Positions 17,443-26,707 of a stretch of 64,000 bases of DNA are shown in pieces. This stretch comes from Pseudomonas sp. MPC6 (GTDB lineage Bacteria > Pseudomonadota > Gammaproteobacteria > Pseudomonadales > Pseudomonadaceae): positions 4,181,001 to 4,245,000 of the forward strand of contig NZ_CP034783.1 in the NCBI RefSeq assembly GCF_006094435.1, in the 5' to 3' direction. The notes below the pieces were generated by a model, which worked only from the letters and a program-made list of their open reading frames with translations, was not told the origin of the DNA and searched no databases. Each line of letters starts with the position of its first letter. Within the stretch, counting starts at the first letter, position 1. Made by a program: the position numbers and the translations under genes.

Positions 17443-18816
17443 ATGACCCAACGACATGTAATCAACGCCTCGGTCAGCCCCAAAGGCAGCCTGGAAACCC
17501 TCTCTCAACGTGAAGTACAGCAACTGAGCGAAGCCGGATCCGGCAGCACCTACACCCTCTTCCGCCAGTGCGCCCTGGCCATCCTCAATACCGGCGCCCA
17601 TGTTGATAACGCCAAGACCATCCTCGAAGCCTACAAGGACTTCGAAATCCGCATTCACCAGCAGGACCGTGGCGTTCGCCTCGAGTTGCTGAACGCGCCT
17701 GCCAACGCCTTCGTCGACGGCGAAATGATCGCCAGCACCCGGGAAATGCTGTTCAGCGCCCTGCGCGACATCGTCTACACCGAAAACGAACTCGACGCCC
17801 AGCGCATCGACTTGAGCACCTCCCAGGGCATCAGCGACTACGTCTTCCACCTGCTGCGCAACGCCCGCACCCTGCGCCCCGGCATCGAGCCGAAGATCGT
17901 GGTGTGCTGGGGCGGCCACTCGATCAACACCGAAGAATACAAATACACCAAGGAAGTCGGCCACGAACTGGGCCTGCGCAGCCTGGACATCTGCACCGGT
18001 TGCGGCCCCGGCGTGATGAAAGGCCCGATGAAAGGCGCGACCATCGCCCACGCCAAGCAACGCATCCATGGCGGACGTTACCTCGGCCTGACCGAACCCG
18101 GCATCATCGCCGCGGAAGCGCCGAACCCGATCGTCAACGAACTGGTGATCCTGCCGGACATCGAAAAGCGCCTGGAAGCCTTCGTCCGTGTCGGCCACGG
18201 CATCATCATCTTCCCCGGCGGCGCCGGCACCGCCGAAGAGTTCCTGTACCTGCTGGGCATCCTGATGCACCCGGACAACGCGGGCGTGCCCTTCCCGGTC
18301 ATCCTCACCGGGCCGAAACACGCGGCGCCGTACCTGGAACAGCTTGATGCGTTCGTCGGGGCCACGCTGGGTGAAGGCGCCAAGCAACATTACGAGATCA
18401 TCATCGACGACCCGGCCGAAGTGGCGCGCCAGATGACCCAGGGCCTCAAGGCGGTGAAACAGTTCCGCCGCGAACGCAACGACGCCTTCCATTTCAACTG
18501 GCTGCTGAAGATCGACGAAGGCTTTCAGCGGCCGTTCGATCCGACCCACGAAAACATGGCCAACCTGCAACTGAGCCGCGACCTGCCCGCCCACGAACTG
18601 GCCGCGAACCTGCGCCGGGCGTTCTCCGGCATCGTCGCCGGCAACGTCAAGGACAAGGGCATCCGCCTGATCGAAGAACACGGGCCGTACCAGATCCGGG
18701 GCGACGCAGCGGTCATGCAACCGCTCGATCAACTGCTCAAGGCGTTTGTCGCCCAGCACCGGATGAAATTGCCGGGTGGCGCGGCGTATGTTCCGTGTTA
18801 TCAAGTGGTTGCGTGA
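17443..18816 (+). CDS. ppnN: pyrimidine/purine-5'-nucleotide nucleosidase PpnN (YgdH)
   Basis: A 457-residue LOG-family nucleotide nucleosidase that cleaves nucleoside monophosphates to base and ribose 5-phosphate; E. coli PpnN is stimulated by (p)ppGpp. The Rossmann-like core has GCGPGVMKG and the catalytic FPGGAGTAEE. The N-terminal and C-terminal extensions (NTD to about residue 140, CTD after about 360) match full-length PpnN. AAGGA precedes the ATG. A long hairpin follows the stop. Confidence 0.93.
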   Translation: MTQRHVINASVSPKGSLETLSQREVQQLSEAGSGSTYTLFRQCALAILNTGAHVDNAKTILEAYKDFEIRIHQQDRGVRLELLNAPANAFVDGEMIASTREMLFSALRDIVYTENELDAQRIDLSTSQGISDYVFHLLRNARTLRPGIEPKIVVCWGGHSINTEEYKYTKEVGHELGLRSLDICTGCGPGVMKGPMKGATIAHAKQRIHGGRYLGLTEPGIIAAEAPNPIVNELVILPDIEKRLEAFVRVGHGIIIFPGGAGTAEEFLYLLGILMHPDNAGVPFPVILTGPKHAAPYLEQLDAFVGATLGEGAKQHYEIIIDDPAEVARQMTQGLKAVKQFRRERNDAFHFNWLLKIDEGFQRPFDPTHENMANLQLSRDLPAHELAANLRRAFSGIVAGNVKDKGIRLIEEHGPYQIRGDAAVMQPLDQLLKAFVAQHRMKLPGGAAYVPCYQVVA

Positions 18817-18831
18817 TATTGCTCAAGTAAA

Positions 18832-18866
18832 TACTTGTGGCGAGATTTTTTTCCTCGCCACAAGTA
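18832..18866. terminator. 13-bp hairpin between ppnN and the response regulator
   Basis: A perfect stem, TACTTGTGGCGAG / CTCGCCACAAGTA, with a nine-base loop containing seven T. The U-run is in the loop, not after the stem, so this is not a textbook terminator. It may end ppnN transcripts or protect their 3' end. Confidence 0.5.
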
Positions 18867-18910
18867 CCTCCTTGGAATGCGCAACGTGCGAATGACAAGA
18901 GGGTTGAGCA

Positions 18911-19651
18911 ATGGAACACGTGAACCACATCCTGATCGTCGACGACGATCGCGAGATCCGCGAACTGGTGGGCAATTACCTGAAGAAAAACGGCCTGCGC
19001 ACCACCGTGGTCGCCGATGGCCGGCAGATGCGCAGCTTTCTCGAAGCCAACACCGTGGACCTGATCGTGCTCGACATCATGATGCCCGGCGATGACGGCC
19101 TGCTGCTGTGCCGCGAGTTGCGCTCGGGCAAGCACAAGGCCACGCCTATCCTCATGCTCACCGCCCGCAATGATGAAACCGACCGGATCCTCGGCCTGGA
19201 GATGGGCGCCGACGATTACCTGACCAAACCCTTCGCCGCCCGCGAACTGCTGGCGCGGATCAATGCCGTACTGCGCCGCACGCGGATGCTGCCGCCCAAC
19301 CTGCTGATTACCGAAAGCGGCCGGCTGCTGCGCTTCGGCCGCTGGCGCCTGGACACCACCGCCCGCCACCTGCTGGACGAAGACGGCACCATGGTCGCTC
19401 TCAGCGGTGCCGAATATCGCCTGCTGCGGGTGTTCCTCGACCACCCGCAACGGGTGCTCAGCCGCGATCAGTTACTGAACCTGACCCAGGGCCGCGACGC
19501 CGACCTGTTCGACCGTTCCATCGATTTGCTGGTCAGCCGTTTGCGCCAGCGGCTGAAGGATGATTCCCGGGAATCGACCTACATCAAGACCGTGCGCAGC
19601 GAAGGCTATGTGTTCTCCTACCCGGTGGAATTGCTCGGCGCGGAGTCGTGA
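18911..19651 (+). CDS. OmpR-family response regulator, apparently orphan
   Basis: A 246-residue regulator with an N-terminal receiver domain (IVDDD acidic pocket, phospho-acceptor Asp in LIVLDIMMPG, switch Lys in YLTKPF). A C-terminal winged-helix DNA-binding domain follows (SGAEYRLLRVFL, YIKTVRSEGYVF). GAGGG precedes the ATG. No sensor kinase gene adjoins it: the next gene encodes a small exported peptide, so the partner must be elsewhere or lost. Target genes are unknown. Confidence 0.9.
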   Translation: MEHVNHILIVDDDREIRELVGNYLKKNGLRTTVVADGRQMRSFLEANTVDLIVLDIMMPGDDGLLLCRELRSGKHKATPILMLTARNDETDRILGLEMGADDYLTKPFAARELLARINAVLRRTRMLPPNLLITESGRLLRFGRWRLDTTARHLLDEDGTMVALSGAEYRLLRVFLDHPQRVLSRDQLLNLTQGRDADLFDRSIDLLVSRLRQRLKDDSRESTYIKTVRSEGYVFSYPVELLGAES

Positions 19652-19768
19652 GCCTGGCTGACGACGGATCAATGTCCTCGATAAAGACTATGCGTCAGGG
19701 TGTTTTTTCATCGCAGTGCCCCAGCCCTACAGTGGCGACATCTTCTCCCCACTCTTCTGGAGCACATC

Positions 19769-19993
19769 ATGAAAAGCATCATCGGTCTTGGTTTTGCCCT
19801 GTCGGTACTGGGCGCGACATCCGCCATTGCGGCTCCGCACGCCACGTCGACAGTCGTTGCGGCGGCTAAAGTCAGCCAGCCGGCATTGTTGAATGTGAAT
19901 ACCGTTGGCATTGACCGTAAAGACAGCCAACAGGCCAGACTCTACGTCGCGGAAAACCGTCCCGAGTTTGGTTCGAAGTATCAGCGTTATTGA
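19769..19993 (+). CDS. small exported hypothetical protein
   Basis: A 74-residue protein with a clear Sec signal peptide (MKSIIGLGFALSVLGATSAI, cleavage probably after AIAA). The mature part is about 50 residues, polar, with no cysteine, and ends SKYQRY. GGAG lies seven bases before the ATG. Function is unknown; it may be periplasmic. The preceding gene is an orphan response regulator. Confidence 0.75.
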   Translation: MKSIIGLGFALSVLGATSAIAAPHATSTVVAAAKVSQPALLNVNTVGIDRKDSQQARLYVAENRPEFGSKYQRY

Positions 19994-20026
19994 TCAACGG
20001 CGTTGTAATGCCTGAAACAGCCCCCC

Positions 20027-20118
20027 CTGTAGGAGCTGGCTTGCCAGCGAAGGCGTCCATTCAGTCAATGAATGTATCGATTGACCCACCGCTTTCGCTG
20101 GCAAGCCAGCTCCTACAA
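20027..20118. repeat. REP pair
   Basis: Inverted pair with arms GTAGGAGCTGGCTTGCCAGC and its complement, in the convergent gap between the exported peptide gene and the flavoprotein gene. Confidence 0.85.
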
Positions 20119-20176
20119 GGGATCGGTGTCATGCCCAAAAACGTTGATCGGTGTTCGAGCCCAAAAACCGGGCCCG

Positions 20177-21610
20177 CTACCCGCCAGTAACCAATCGAGC
20201 CGCAAGCGCCTTGGCCTGACTCGCCACATCCGTCACCGCGGTACTCTCCCACCACATCCCACGCAACGGCGGCCCCATGGCAAACAGTCGACGGGCAACC
20301 TGTCCATCGACGTCCAGCACCGCGCCATCAATCGCCGCCGCAATCCCCAATGCCAACGGCCCCGGCCGCACCAGCCCGCGAGCCAGCAACTGCTGGGGCA
20401 ATGGCCGCGACACCCGCCGCCAGTCATACTCGATCCCGCTGGAATTGATCAACGCCGCACCACTGACGACAACCGTTTCAGCTTCACCACGACGACGGAT
20501 GCGAATGCTCACTTCACCGCTGGCAGACGGCTCCAGCCCCTTGAACGACGCCGCCTGAATCCGCAACCGCCCTTCCCCATGCAGCCGCGCCACCAGTTCG
20601 GCACTCAACGGCGGTGAACGGTGATGATGGCTTTCCCACCACGGCCGCACATGCCGCACAAACTGCCGACGCTGCACGTCCGTCGCCAGACTCCACAAGC
20701 GCCCGATGTGCGCCCGCACCGTGTCCAGCGGCGCCTGCCAGTCGATACCCTGGGCGATGGCGTCCCGGCAATGCCGGCGCAGTTCGCGCACCAGCTGTCG
20801 CGGTGTGCGAATGCTCGGGTCCTCGGCAAGAAAATCCACCCAGGCCGGCGGTTGCCGACGTACGTGCGGCAGCAGCCCATGGCGCGAAAACACTTCGATC
20901 GGCCCGCGATGCCCGGCCTGTTCCAGCGACACCACGGCATCGACCATGGTCAGGCCCGAGCCGATGATCAACACCGTCGAATGTGGATCGAGCTGGCGCA
21001 TGGCAGCGACATCCCACGGATCGAGCGCGGCGGCGTTCAACCCGCTGGATTCGGTCTGCGGCGTACGTGCGGCGGGAAACATGCCGGTCGCCAGCACCGC
21101 ATAAGCACCTTGCAAGCGTTGCCCGTCACTCAAGGTCAGGCGCACCGAATCATCCAGGGTTTGCAGGTCGACCACTTCAGCCTGCACATGCTCGACCGTT
21201 GACCCATGCAACACGCCAACGGCCTGGGCCTCGGCCAGCCGCTGCTGCACGTACTCACCGAAAAGTCCCCGCGGCGGGAACAATTCGCTGACCGGCACAT
21301 GCTGCTCATCGGCCTGCGGCCAGCCGCCGGCCGCGATGTACCCGGTCAGCCATTGGGTGAGGTCGTCGGCGTTGTCCGGGTCGACGCTCATGCGGGCCGC
21401 GTTGCCGTTGAGGGTATGGCCCAACTCGACCGCGCTATACGCCTCGCCCCGGCCCAGTTCGGCGCGGGGTTCGATCACCAGCACCGATCGTTTGCCGGGC
21501 AGGCGCAGCAACCGCGCCGCCAGCATCGTGCCGCTGAGGCCGCCGCCGACGATCAGGATGTCTGCAGTGCGCAGGGCGTCGGTCACCGGTCCGTTTGGGG
21601 TTTCGCTCAT
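20177..21610 (-). CDS. FAD/NAD(P)-binding protein, YdhS-like
   Basis: A 477-residue flavoprotein. The N-terminal dinucleotide-binding motif ILIVGGGLSGTMLAARLL covers about residues 18-35. A second Rossmann motif, VLIIGSGLTMVDAVVSL, lies near residue 215, so both FAD and NAD(P) can be bound. It belongs to the broad NAD_binding_9 group that includes YdhS. Substrate and pathway are unknown. It is a single gene flanked by REP pairs on both sides. Confidence 0.8.
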   Translation of the reverse strand: MSETPNGPVTDALRTADILIVGGGLSGTMLAARLLRLPGKRSVLVIEPRAELGRGEAYSAVELGHTLNGNAARMSVDPDNADDLTQWLTGYIAAGGWPQADEQHVPVSELFPPRGLFGEYVQQRLAEAQAVGVLHGSTVEHVQAEVVDLQTLDDSVRLTLSDGQRLQGAYAVLATGMFPAARTPQTESSGLNAAALDPWDVAAMRQLDPHSTVLIIGSGLTMVDAVVSLEQAGHRGPIEVFSRHGLLPHVRRQPPAWVDFLAEDPSIRTPRQLVRELRRHCRDAIAQGIDWQAPLDTVRAHIGRLWSLATDVQRRQFVRHVRPWWESHHHRSPPLSAELVARLHGEGRLRIQAASFKGLEPSASGEVSIRIRRRGEAETVVVSGAALINSSGIEYDWRRVSRPLPQQLLARGLVRPGPLALGIAAAIDGAVLDVDGQVARRLFAMGPPLRGMWWESTAVTDVASQAKALAARLVTGG

Positions 21611-21787
21611 GCCGTTCTCGCTGGTCAGTGTTTGCTTGAATTGAATCGTACAAGTCGCCCCGAGCCGACATCACTTCGTTGCTGCCGAGCTGGACGACTA
21701 TCTCGAAATCTCCTGGACGATAATAGGCGCCAAACCAATGGAAGATTTATCAAGCAGTACCAAAGTAGGACGTACGACGCCGATTAC

Positions 21788-21880
21788 CTGTGGGAGCTGG
21801 CTTGCTCGCGAAGGCGGTGCATCAGTCGACACAAATGCTGAATGACACACCGTCTTCGCGAGCAAGCCCGCTCCCACAAG
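21788..21880. repeat. REP pair
   Basis: Inverted pair mixing two subtypes: GGGAGCTGGCTTGCTCGCGA and the complement of GGGAGCGGGCTTGCTCGCGA. It lies between the XRE-cupin gene and the flavoprotein gene. Confidence 0.85.
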
Positions 21881-21931
21881 GGATGTGTGTTGTGTTGGCT
21901 AAGCGTCTACCCGGTGTTGATCGGCAAACGG

Positions 21932-22507
21932 TCAGATCACCACGTTCCTGATGAACCGCGCGGCCACCGCGCCGTCGTTGCGGTAGGCATGGGGCTGGTT
22001 GCTGGCAAACATATAGAACTCACCGGCGCCAATCGCGTGCGGCGTGTCGCCGAGCATCAATGTCAGGCAGCCTTCGAACACGTAGATCTGTTCGCTCCAG
22101 CCATCGGCATCGGGTTGCGAGGGGTAGATTTCCCCCGGTTGCAGGCACCATTCCCATTGCTCCACCTCGCGAGTGGCAGTGGCCTTGGACAGTAAGACGG
22201 CTTTGCTGCCGGGAATCGTACCGGCCCAGGCCACCTCGTTGATGCGACTGGGGTCGCGGGCGTCCGGCGCCTGGATCAGGTCGCTGAAGGCAACGTTCAG
22301 GGCTTCGGCCACGCGGTCGAGTGTGGTCAGGCTGACGTTTTTCTCGCCGGCCTCGATGGCCACCAGCATCCGTCGGCTGACCCCGGACTTTTCGGCCAGC
22401 GCGGCCTGGCTCATGTCGGCGGCATGGCGCAGACGCCGAACGTTCTGGCTGACATGTTGAAGGACCGAAGCCCGCTGCGTTGAATCTTTGTGCACTATAT
22501 TGCTCAC
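21932..22507 (-). CDS. XRE-family regulator with C-terminal cupin sensor
   Basis: A 191-residue regulator. The N-terminal helix-turn-helix (about residues 20-75) contains SQAALAEKSGVSRRMLVAIE. The C-terminal cupin barrel (about 110-190) contains QIYVFEGCLTLMLG and GEFYMFASNQPHAYRN. Such proteins usually repress an adjacent transporter and release it on binding a small ligand. It begins with GTG at 22507; no in-frame ATG exists before the helix-turn-helix, and no clear ribosome-binding site is visible. It is divergent from an EamA exporter, the probable target. Confidence 0.85.
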   Translation of the reverse strand: MSNIVHKDSTQRASVLQHVSQNVRRLRHAADMSQAALAEKSGVSRRMLVAIEAGEKNVSLTTLDRVAEALNVAFSDLIQAPDARDPSRINEVAWAGTIPGSKAVLLSKATATREVEQWEWCLQPGEIYPSQPDADGWSEQIYVFEGCLTLMLGDTPHAIGAGEFYMFASNQPHAYRNDGAVAARFIRNVVI

Positions 22508-22520
22508 ATGGTGGGGTTGG

Positions 22521-22532
22521 GCAGTATACTGC
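22521..22532. promoter_or_regulatory. palindromic candidate operator GCAGTATACTGC
   Basis: A perfect 12-bp palindrome centred in the 72-bp divergent gap between the XRE-cupin regulator and the EamA transporter. Its position makes it a good candidate operator for that regulator. Confidence 0.5.
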
Positions 22533-22541
22533 GCAACATTC

Positions 22542-22556
22542 GACGCATTGTGCGTC
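22542..22556. promoter_or_regulatory. inverted repeat GACGCA-N3-TGCGTC
   Basis: A perfect 6-3-6 inverted repeat nine bases after the first palindrome and 24 bp before the EamA start codon. It could be a second regulator site or a leader hairpin. Confidence 0.4.
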
Positions 22557-22579
22557 GCCCTCAGGTAGTGTGCAAGGTC

Positions 22580-23515
22580 ATGACGTCGGTGAACTCCTCC
22601 CAGGTTTCTTCCCGTTTCTCACGGTTCAGCAAGGCCGAGTGCGTGCTGGTGCTGATCACCATGGTCTGGGGCGGTACCTTTTTGCTGGTCCAGCATGCGA
22701 TGACCGTCAGCGGGCCGATGTTTTTTGTCGGCCTGCGCTTTGCCGCGGCAGCGATCATTGTCGCGTTGTTCTCCTGGCGGCATCTGCGGCAGCTGACCCT
22801 GTTCGAACTCAAGGCCGGGGCGTTCATCGGCGTGGCGATCATGCTCGGTTACGGCTTGCAGACCGTGGGCTTGCAGAGCATTCCCAGCAGTCAGTCGGCC
22901 TTCATTACCGCGTTGTACGTGCCCTTCGTGCCGTTGCTGCAATGGCTGGTGTTGGGGCGGCGTCCGGGGTTGATGCCGAGCATCGGGATCATGCTGGCGT
23001 TTACCGGGTTGATGTTGCTGTCCGGGCCTGCCGGGGCCGCTTTCAATTTCAGCCCCGGTGAAATCGCCACGCTGATCAGCGCCGTGGCGATTGCGGCGGA
23101 GATCATTTTGATCAGTACCTATGCCGGTCAGGTCGATGTACGCCGGGTGACGGTGGTGCAACTGGCGGTGACGTCGGTACTGGCGTTCCTGATGGTGGTG
23201 CCGACCCGGGAAGTGATTCCGGGCTTTTCCTGGCTGCTGCTGTGCAGCGCGCTGGGCCTGGGCGCGGCCAGTGCAGCGATCCAGGTGGCGATGAACTGGG
23301 CGCAGAAGAGTGTTTCGCCGACCCGGGCGACCTTGATCTATGCCGGTGAGCCGGTGTGGGCCGGGATTGTCGGACGGATTGCCGGGGAACGGTTGCCGGC
23401 GATTGCATTGCTGGGGGCGGGGTTGATTGTGGCGGCGGTGATTGTCAGTGAGTTGAAGACCAAGGGGAAGGTTGTTGCGCCTGAGAAAGAATTGGAGCAG
23501 GAGATCCAGGGTTAA
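22580..23515 (+). CDS. EamA (DMT) family transporter
   Basis: A 311-residue inner-membrane protein with about ten helices in two EamA repeats. The first repeat starts VLVLITMVWGGTFLLVQHAM and the second includes SALGLGAASAAIQVAMNWAQ. Such proteins usually export amino acids or metabolites. AAGG sits just before the ATG at 22580; earlier in-frame starts would overlap the operator region. It is divergent from the XRE-cupin gene. Confidence 0.87.
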   Translation: MTSVNSSQVSSRFSRFSKAECVLVLITMVWGGTFLLVQHAMTVSGPMFFVGLRFAAAAIIVALFSWRHLRQLTLFELKAGAFIGVAIMLGYGLQTVGLQSIPSSQSAFITALYVPFVPLLQWLVLGRRPGLMPSIGIMLAFTGLMLLSGPAGAAFNFSPGEIATLISAVAIAAEIILISTYAGQVDVRRVTVVQLAVTSVLAFLMVVPTREVIPGFSWLLLCSALGLGAASAAIQVAMNWAQKSVSPTRATLIYAGEPVWAGIVGRIAGERLPAIALLGAGLIVAAVIVSELKTKGKVVAPEKELEQEIQG

Positions 23516-23546
23516 GCTTCTGGATTTGTAGCGTCTGGTAGATAGT

Positions 23547-23641
23547 CTTCGCGAGCAAGCCCGCTCCCACAGTGGATCTCAGTGGTACTCGCATGCTGTG
23601 TTCGCTGAAGATCCACTGTGGGAGCGGGCTTGCTCGCGAAG
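23547..23641. repeat. REP pair forming a 33-bp perfect hairpin
   Basis: The arms at 23547-23579 and 23609-23641 are perfect reverse complements over 33 bp, with a 29-base loop. Beyond the REP core the complementarity extends through AGTGGATCT/AGATCCACT. The units are arranged opposite to most other pairs in the window. It follows the EamA gene and may end its transcript. Confidence 0.9.
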
Positions 23642-23788
23642 GGGCCAGACCTGCCGAATACAGCCCTTCGAAACAATGAAAAACAGGATTTATCCGCCTA
23701 CCTTGTAGGATTCTGCGACAGCTTGGCGTTTGGTAATCCGTGGGCTGGCACGTATGATGCTTCACAAACTTCCGCAGATTAGAAGCCT

Positions 23789-26707
23789 ATGTCCCTGATA
23801 GTTCTACTGCTTCTGCCCTTTGTCGGCAGCTGTCTGGCCGCCTTGCTGCCACACAACGCGCGTAATACCGAATCCTTGCTGGCTGGCCTGGTTGCCTTGA
23901 TCGGCACGGTTCAGGTCGCCCTGTTGTTTCCACAAATCGCCGATGGCGGGGTGATTCGCGAAGAGTTCTCCTGGCTGCCCAGCCTGGGCCTGAACTTCGT
24001 GCTGCGCATGGACGGTTTCGCCTGGCTGTTCTCGATGCTGGTGCTGGGCATCGGCACCCTGGTTTCACTGTACGCCCGTTATTACATGTCGCCGGACGAT
24101 CCGGTGCCACGCTTCTTTGCGTTTTTCCTGGCGTTCATGGGCGCCATGCTCGGCCTGGTGATCTCCGGCAACCTGATCCAGATCGTGTTTTTCTGGGAGC
24201 TGACCAGCCTCTTCTCGTTCCTGTTGATCGGTTACTGGCACCACCGCGCCGATGCACGACGCGGCGCCTACATGGCGCTGATGGTCACCGGTGCCGGCGG
24301 ATTATGCCTGCTGGCGGGGGTCATGCTGCTTGGCCATGTGGTTGGCAGCTATGACCTCGACAAGGTCCTGGCCGCCGGCGAACTGATTCGCGCACATGCC
24401 CTCTACCCTATCCTGCTGCCCCTGATCCTGATCGGCGCCTTGAGCAAAAGCGCGCAATTCCCCTTCCACTTCTGGCTGCCCCATGCCATGGCGGCGCCGA
24501 CACCGGTCTCGGCCTATCTGCACTCGGCGACCATGGTCAAGGCCGGGGTGTTCCTGCTCGCGCGTCTGTGGCCGTCACTGTCCGGCAGCGAAGAATGGTT
24601 CTACATCGTCAGCGGCGCCGGCGCCTGCACCCTGCTGCTCGGCGCGTACTGCGCAATGTTCCAGAACGACCTCAAGGGCCTGCTGGCCTATTCGACCATC
24701 AGCCACCTGGGCCTGATCACCCTGCTGCTGGGGCTGAACAGTCCACTGGCCGCCGTGGCCGCGGTGTTCCACATTTTCAACCACGCCACGTTCAAGGCGT
24801 CGCTGTTCATGGCCGCGGGCATCATCGACCACGAAAGCGGCACCCGCGACATTCGCAAGCTCAGCGGCCTGGTCAAGCTGATTCCGTTCACCGCCACCCT
24901 GGCCATGGTCGCCAGTGCCTCGATGGCCGGGGTACCGTTGCTCAACGGCTTCCTCTCCAAAGAGATGTTCTTCGCCGAAACCGTGTTCATCAATGCCACG
25001 GCCTGGATCGAGTTGACCCTGCCGATCGTCGCGACCATCGCCGGCACGTTCAGCGTCGCCTATTCCCTGCGCTTCACGGTCGATGTGTTCTTCGGCCCGA
25101 CCGCCACCGACCTGCCGCACACCCCGCATGAACCGCCACGCTGGATGCGCGCGCCGGTGGAGTTGCTGGTGTTCGCCTGCCTGATCGTGGGGATTTTCCC
25201 GGCGCAGGTGGTCGGCCCGTTGCTGGCCGCCGCGGCACAGCCCGTGGTGGGCGGCGTCTTGCCGGAGTACAGCCTGGCGATCTGGCACGGCTGGAACGCG
25301 CCGATGATCATGAGCCTGGTCGCCATGTCCGGCGGCATCGTGCTCTACCTGCTGCTGCGCAATCAGCTCAAGCGCGGGCGCTTCAAGTACCCGCCGCTGA
25401 TCGGCCGGTTCAACGGCAAGCGTTTGTTCGAGCGCAGCCTGGTGATCAAGATGCGCCTGGCCCGGCGTCTGGAGCGGCGGATCAGCACCAAGCGCCTGCA
25501 AACCCAACTGTTCCTGATGGTGCTCGCCGCCGTGCTGGCCGGGTTGATCCCGATGCTCCACAGCAGCCTGAGCTGGGGCGACCGCCCGAAGATTGCGGGT
25601 TCGATCGTGTTCGTCACCTTGTGGCTGCTGGCGATTGCCTGCGCCCTCGGCGCGGCGTGGCAGGCCAAGTATCACCGGCTCGCGGCCCTGACCATGGTCA
25701 GCGTCTGCGGCTTGATGACGTGCATCACGTTCGTCTGGTTCTCGGCACCGGACCTGGCACTGACGCAACTGGTGGTCGAGGTGGTGACCACGGTGCTGAT
25801 CCTGCTGGGCCTGCGCTGGTTACCGCGGCGGATCGAAGAGGTGTCACCGCTGCCGAGCACCCTGCGCAAGGCACGCATTCGCCGATTGCGCGACTTGCTG
25901 CTGTCGATCGCCGTCGGGGGCGGCATGGCGCTGCTGTCCTACGCCATGCTGACGCGCCAGACCCCGAACGACATTTCTTCGTTCTACCTCAGTCGCGCCC
26001 TGCCCGAAGGCGGCGGCAGCAACGTGGTCAACGTGATGCTGGTGGACTTCCGTGGCTTCGACACCCTCGGCGAGATCACCGTGCTGGCGGCGGTGGCGCT
26101 GACGGTGTTCGCCCTGTTGCGACGCTTCCGCCCACCGAAAGAAAGCCTGCAGTTGCCGGCCCAGCAGCGCCTGCTGGCGCCCGACGTGGTCACCGACCTG
26201 GTCAACCCGCGTCACGCCAGCGACACCGCGCTCGGCTTCATGATGGTCCCGGCAGTGCTGGTGCGCCTGCTGCTGCCGGTTGCCTTCGTCGTGTCGGTCT
26301 ATCTGTTCATGCGCGGCCACAATCAACCGGGCGGCGGCTTCGTGGCGGGCCTGGTGATGTCGGTGGCGTTCATCCTGCAATACATGGTCGCCGGCACCCA
26401 GTGGGTCGAGGCGCAAATGAGCCTGCGTCCCTTGCGCTGGATGGGCACCGGGCTGCTGTTCGCCACCGTGACCGGGCTCGGGGCGATGGCGGTCGGGTAT
26501 CCGTTCCTGACCACCCACACCTGGCATTTCGCTTTGCCGGTGTTCGGCGACATTCACATCGCGAGCGCGCTGTTCTTCGACATCGGCGTGTACGCCGTGG
26601 TGGTCGGTTCGACCCTGTTGATCCTCACCGCCCTCGCCCACCAATCGGTACGGGGTCACAAGACCGCTGCCTTGCCCCGAGCCGTTGCCACCGAAGGAGC
26701 CGTCTGA
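23789..26707 (+). CDS. mrpA: Mrp cation/proton antiporter subunit A (fused MrpA-MrpB)
   Basis: A 972-residue membrane protein. Residues from about 1 to 600 form an NuoL-like proton-pumping module with the conserved FFWELTSLFSFLLIGYW, SKSAQFPFHFWLPHAM and HATFKASLFMAAG blocks. The C-terminal part, from about 800, is MrpB-like (YLFMRGHNQPGGGFVAGLVM). The fusion makes this a group 2 Mrp (Pha-type) system with six rather than seven genes. The complex exchanges Na+ or K+ for protons and supports alkali and salt tolerance. Its stop codon shares one base with the start of mrpC. Confidence 0.94.
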   Translation: MSLIVLLLLPFVGSCLAALLPHNARNTESLLAGLVALIGTVQVALLFPQIADGGVIREEFSWLPSLGLNFVLRMDGFAWLFSMLVLGIGTLVSLYARYYMSPDDPVPRFFAFFLAFMGAMLGLVISGNLIQIVFFWELTSLFSFLLIGYWHHRADARRGAYMALMVTGAGGLCLLAGVMLLGHVVGSYDLDKVLAAGELIRAHALYPILLPLILIGALSKSAQFPFHFWLPHAMAAPTPVSAYLHSATMVKAGVFLLARLWPSLSGSEEWFYIVSGAGACTLLLGAYCAMFQNDLKGLLAYSTISHLGLITLLLGLNSPLAAVAAVFHIFNHATFKASLFMAAGIIDHESGTRDIRKLSGLVKLIPFTATLAMVASASMAGVPLLNGFLSKEMFFAETVFINATAWIELTLPIVATIAGTFSVAYSLRFTVDVFFGPTATDLPHTPHEPPRWMRAPVELLVFACLIVGIFPAQVVGPLLAAAAQPVVGGVLPEYSLAIWHGWNAPMIMSLVAMSGGIVLYLLLRNQLKRGRFKYPPLIGRFNGKRLFERSLVIKMRLARRLERRISTKRLQTQLFLMVLAAVLAGLIPMLHSSLSWGDRPKIAGSIVFVTLWLLAIACALGAAWQAKYHRLAALTMVSVCGLMTCITFVWFSAPDLALTQLVVEVVTTVLILLGLRWLPRRIEEVSPLPSTLRKARIRRLRDLLLSIAVGGGMALLSYAMLTRQTPNDISSFYLSRALPEGGGSNVVNVMLVDFRGFDTLGEITVLAAVALTVFALLRRFRPPKESLQLPAQQRLLAPDVVTDLVNPRHASDTALGFMMVPAVLVRLLLPVAFVVSVYLFMRGHNQPGGGFVAGLVMSVAFILQYMVAGTQWVEAQMSLRPLRWMGTGLLFATVTGLGAMAVGYPFLTTHTWHFALPVFGDIHIASALFFDIGVYAVVVGSTLLILTALAHQSVRGHKTAALPRAVATEGAV

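Noticed and set aside
16699..18804. A 701-residue minus-strand frame.
   Set aside because: Most of it is the antisense shadow of ppnN, whose plus-strand frame has full family motifs. Only the last 175 residues (16699-17226) are a real gene with its own ribosome-binding site.
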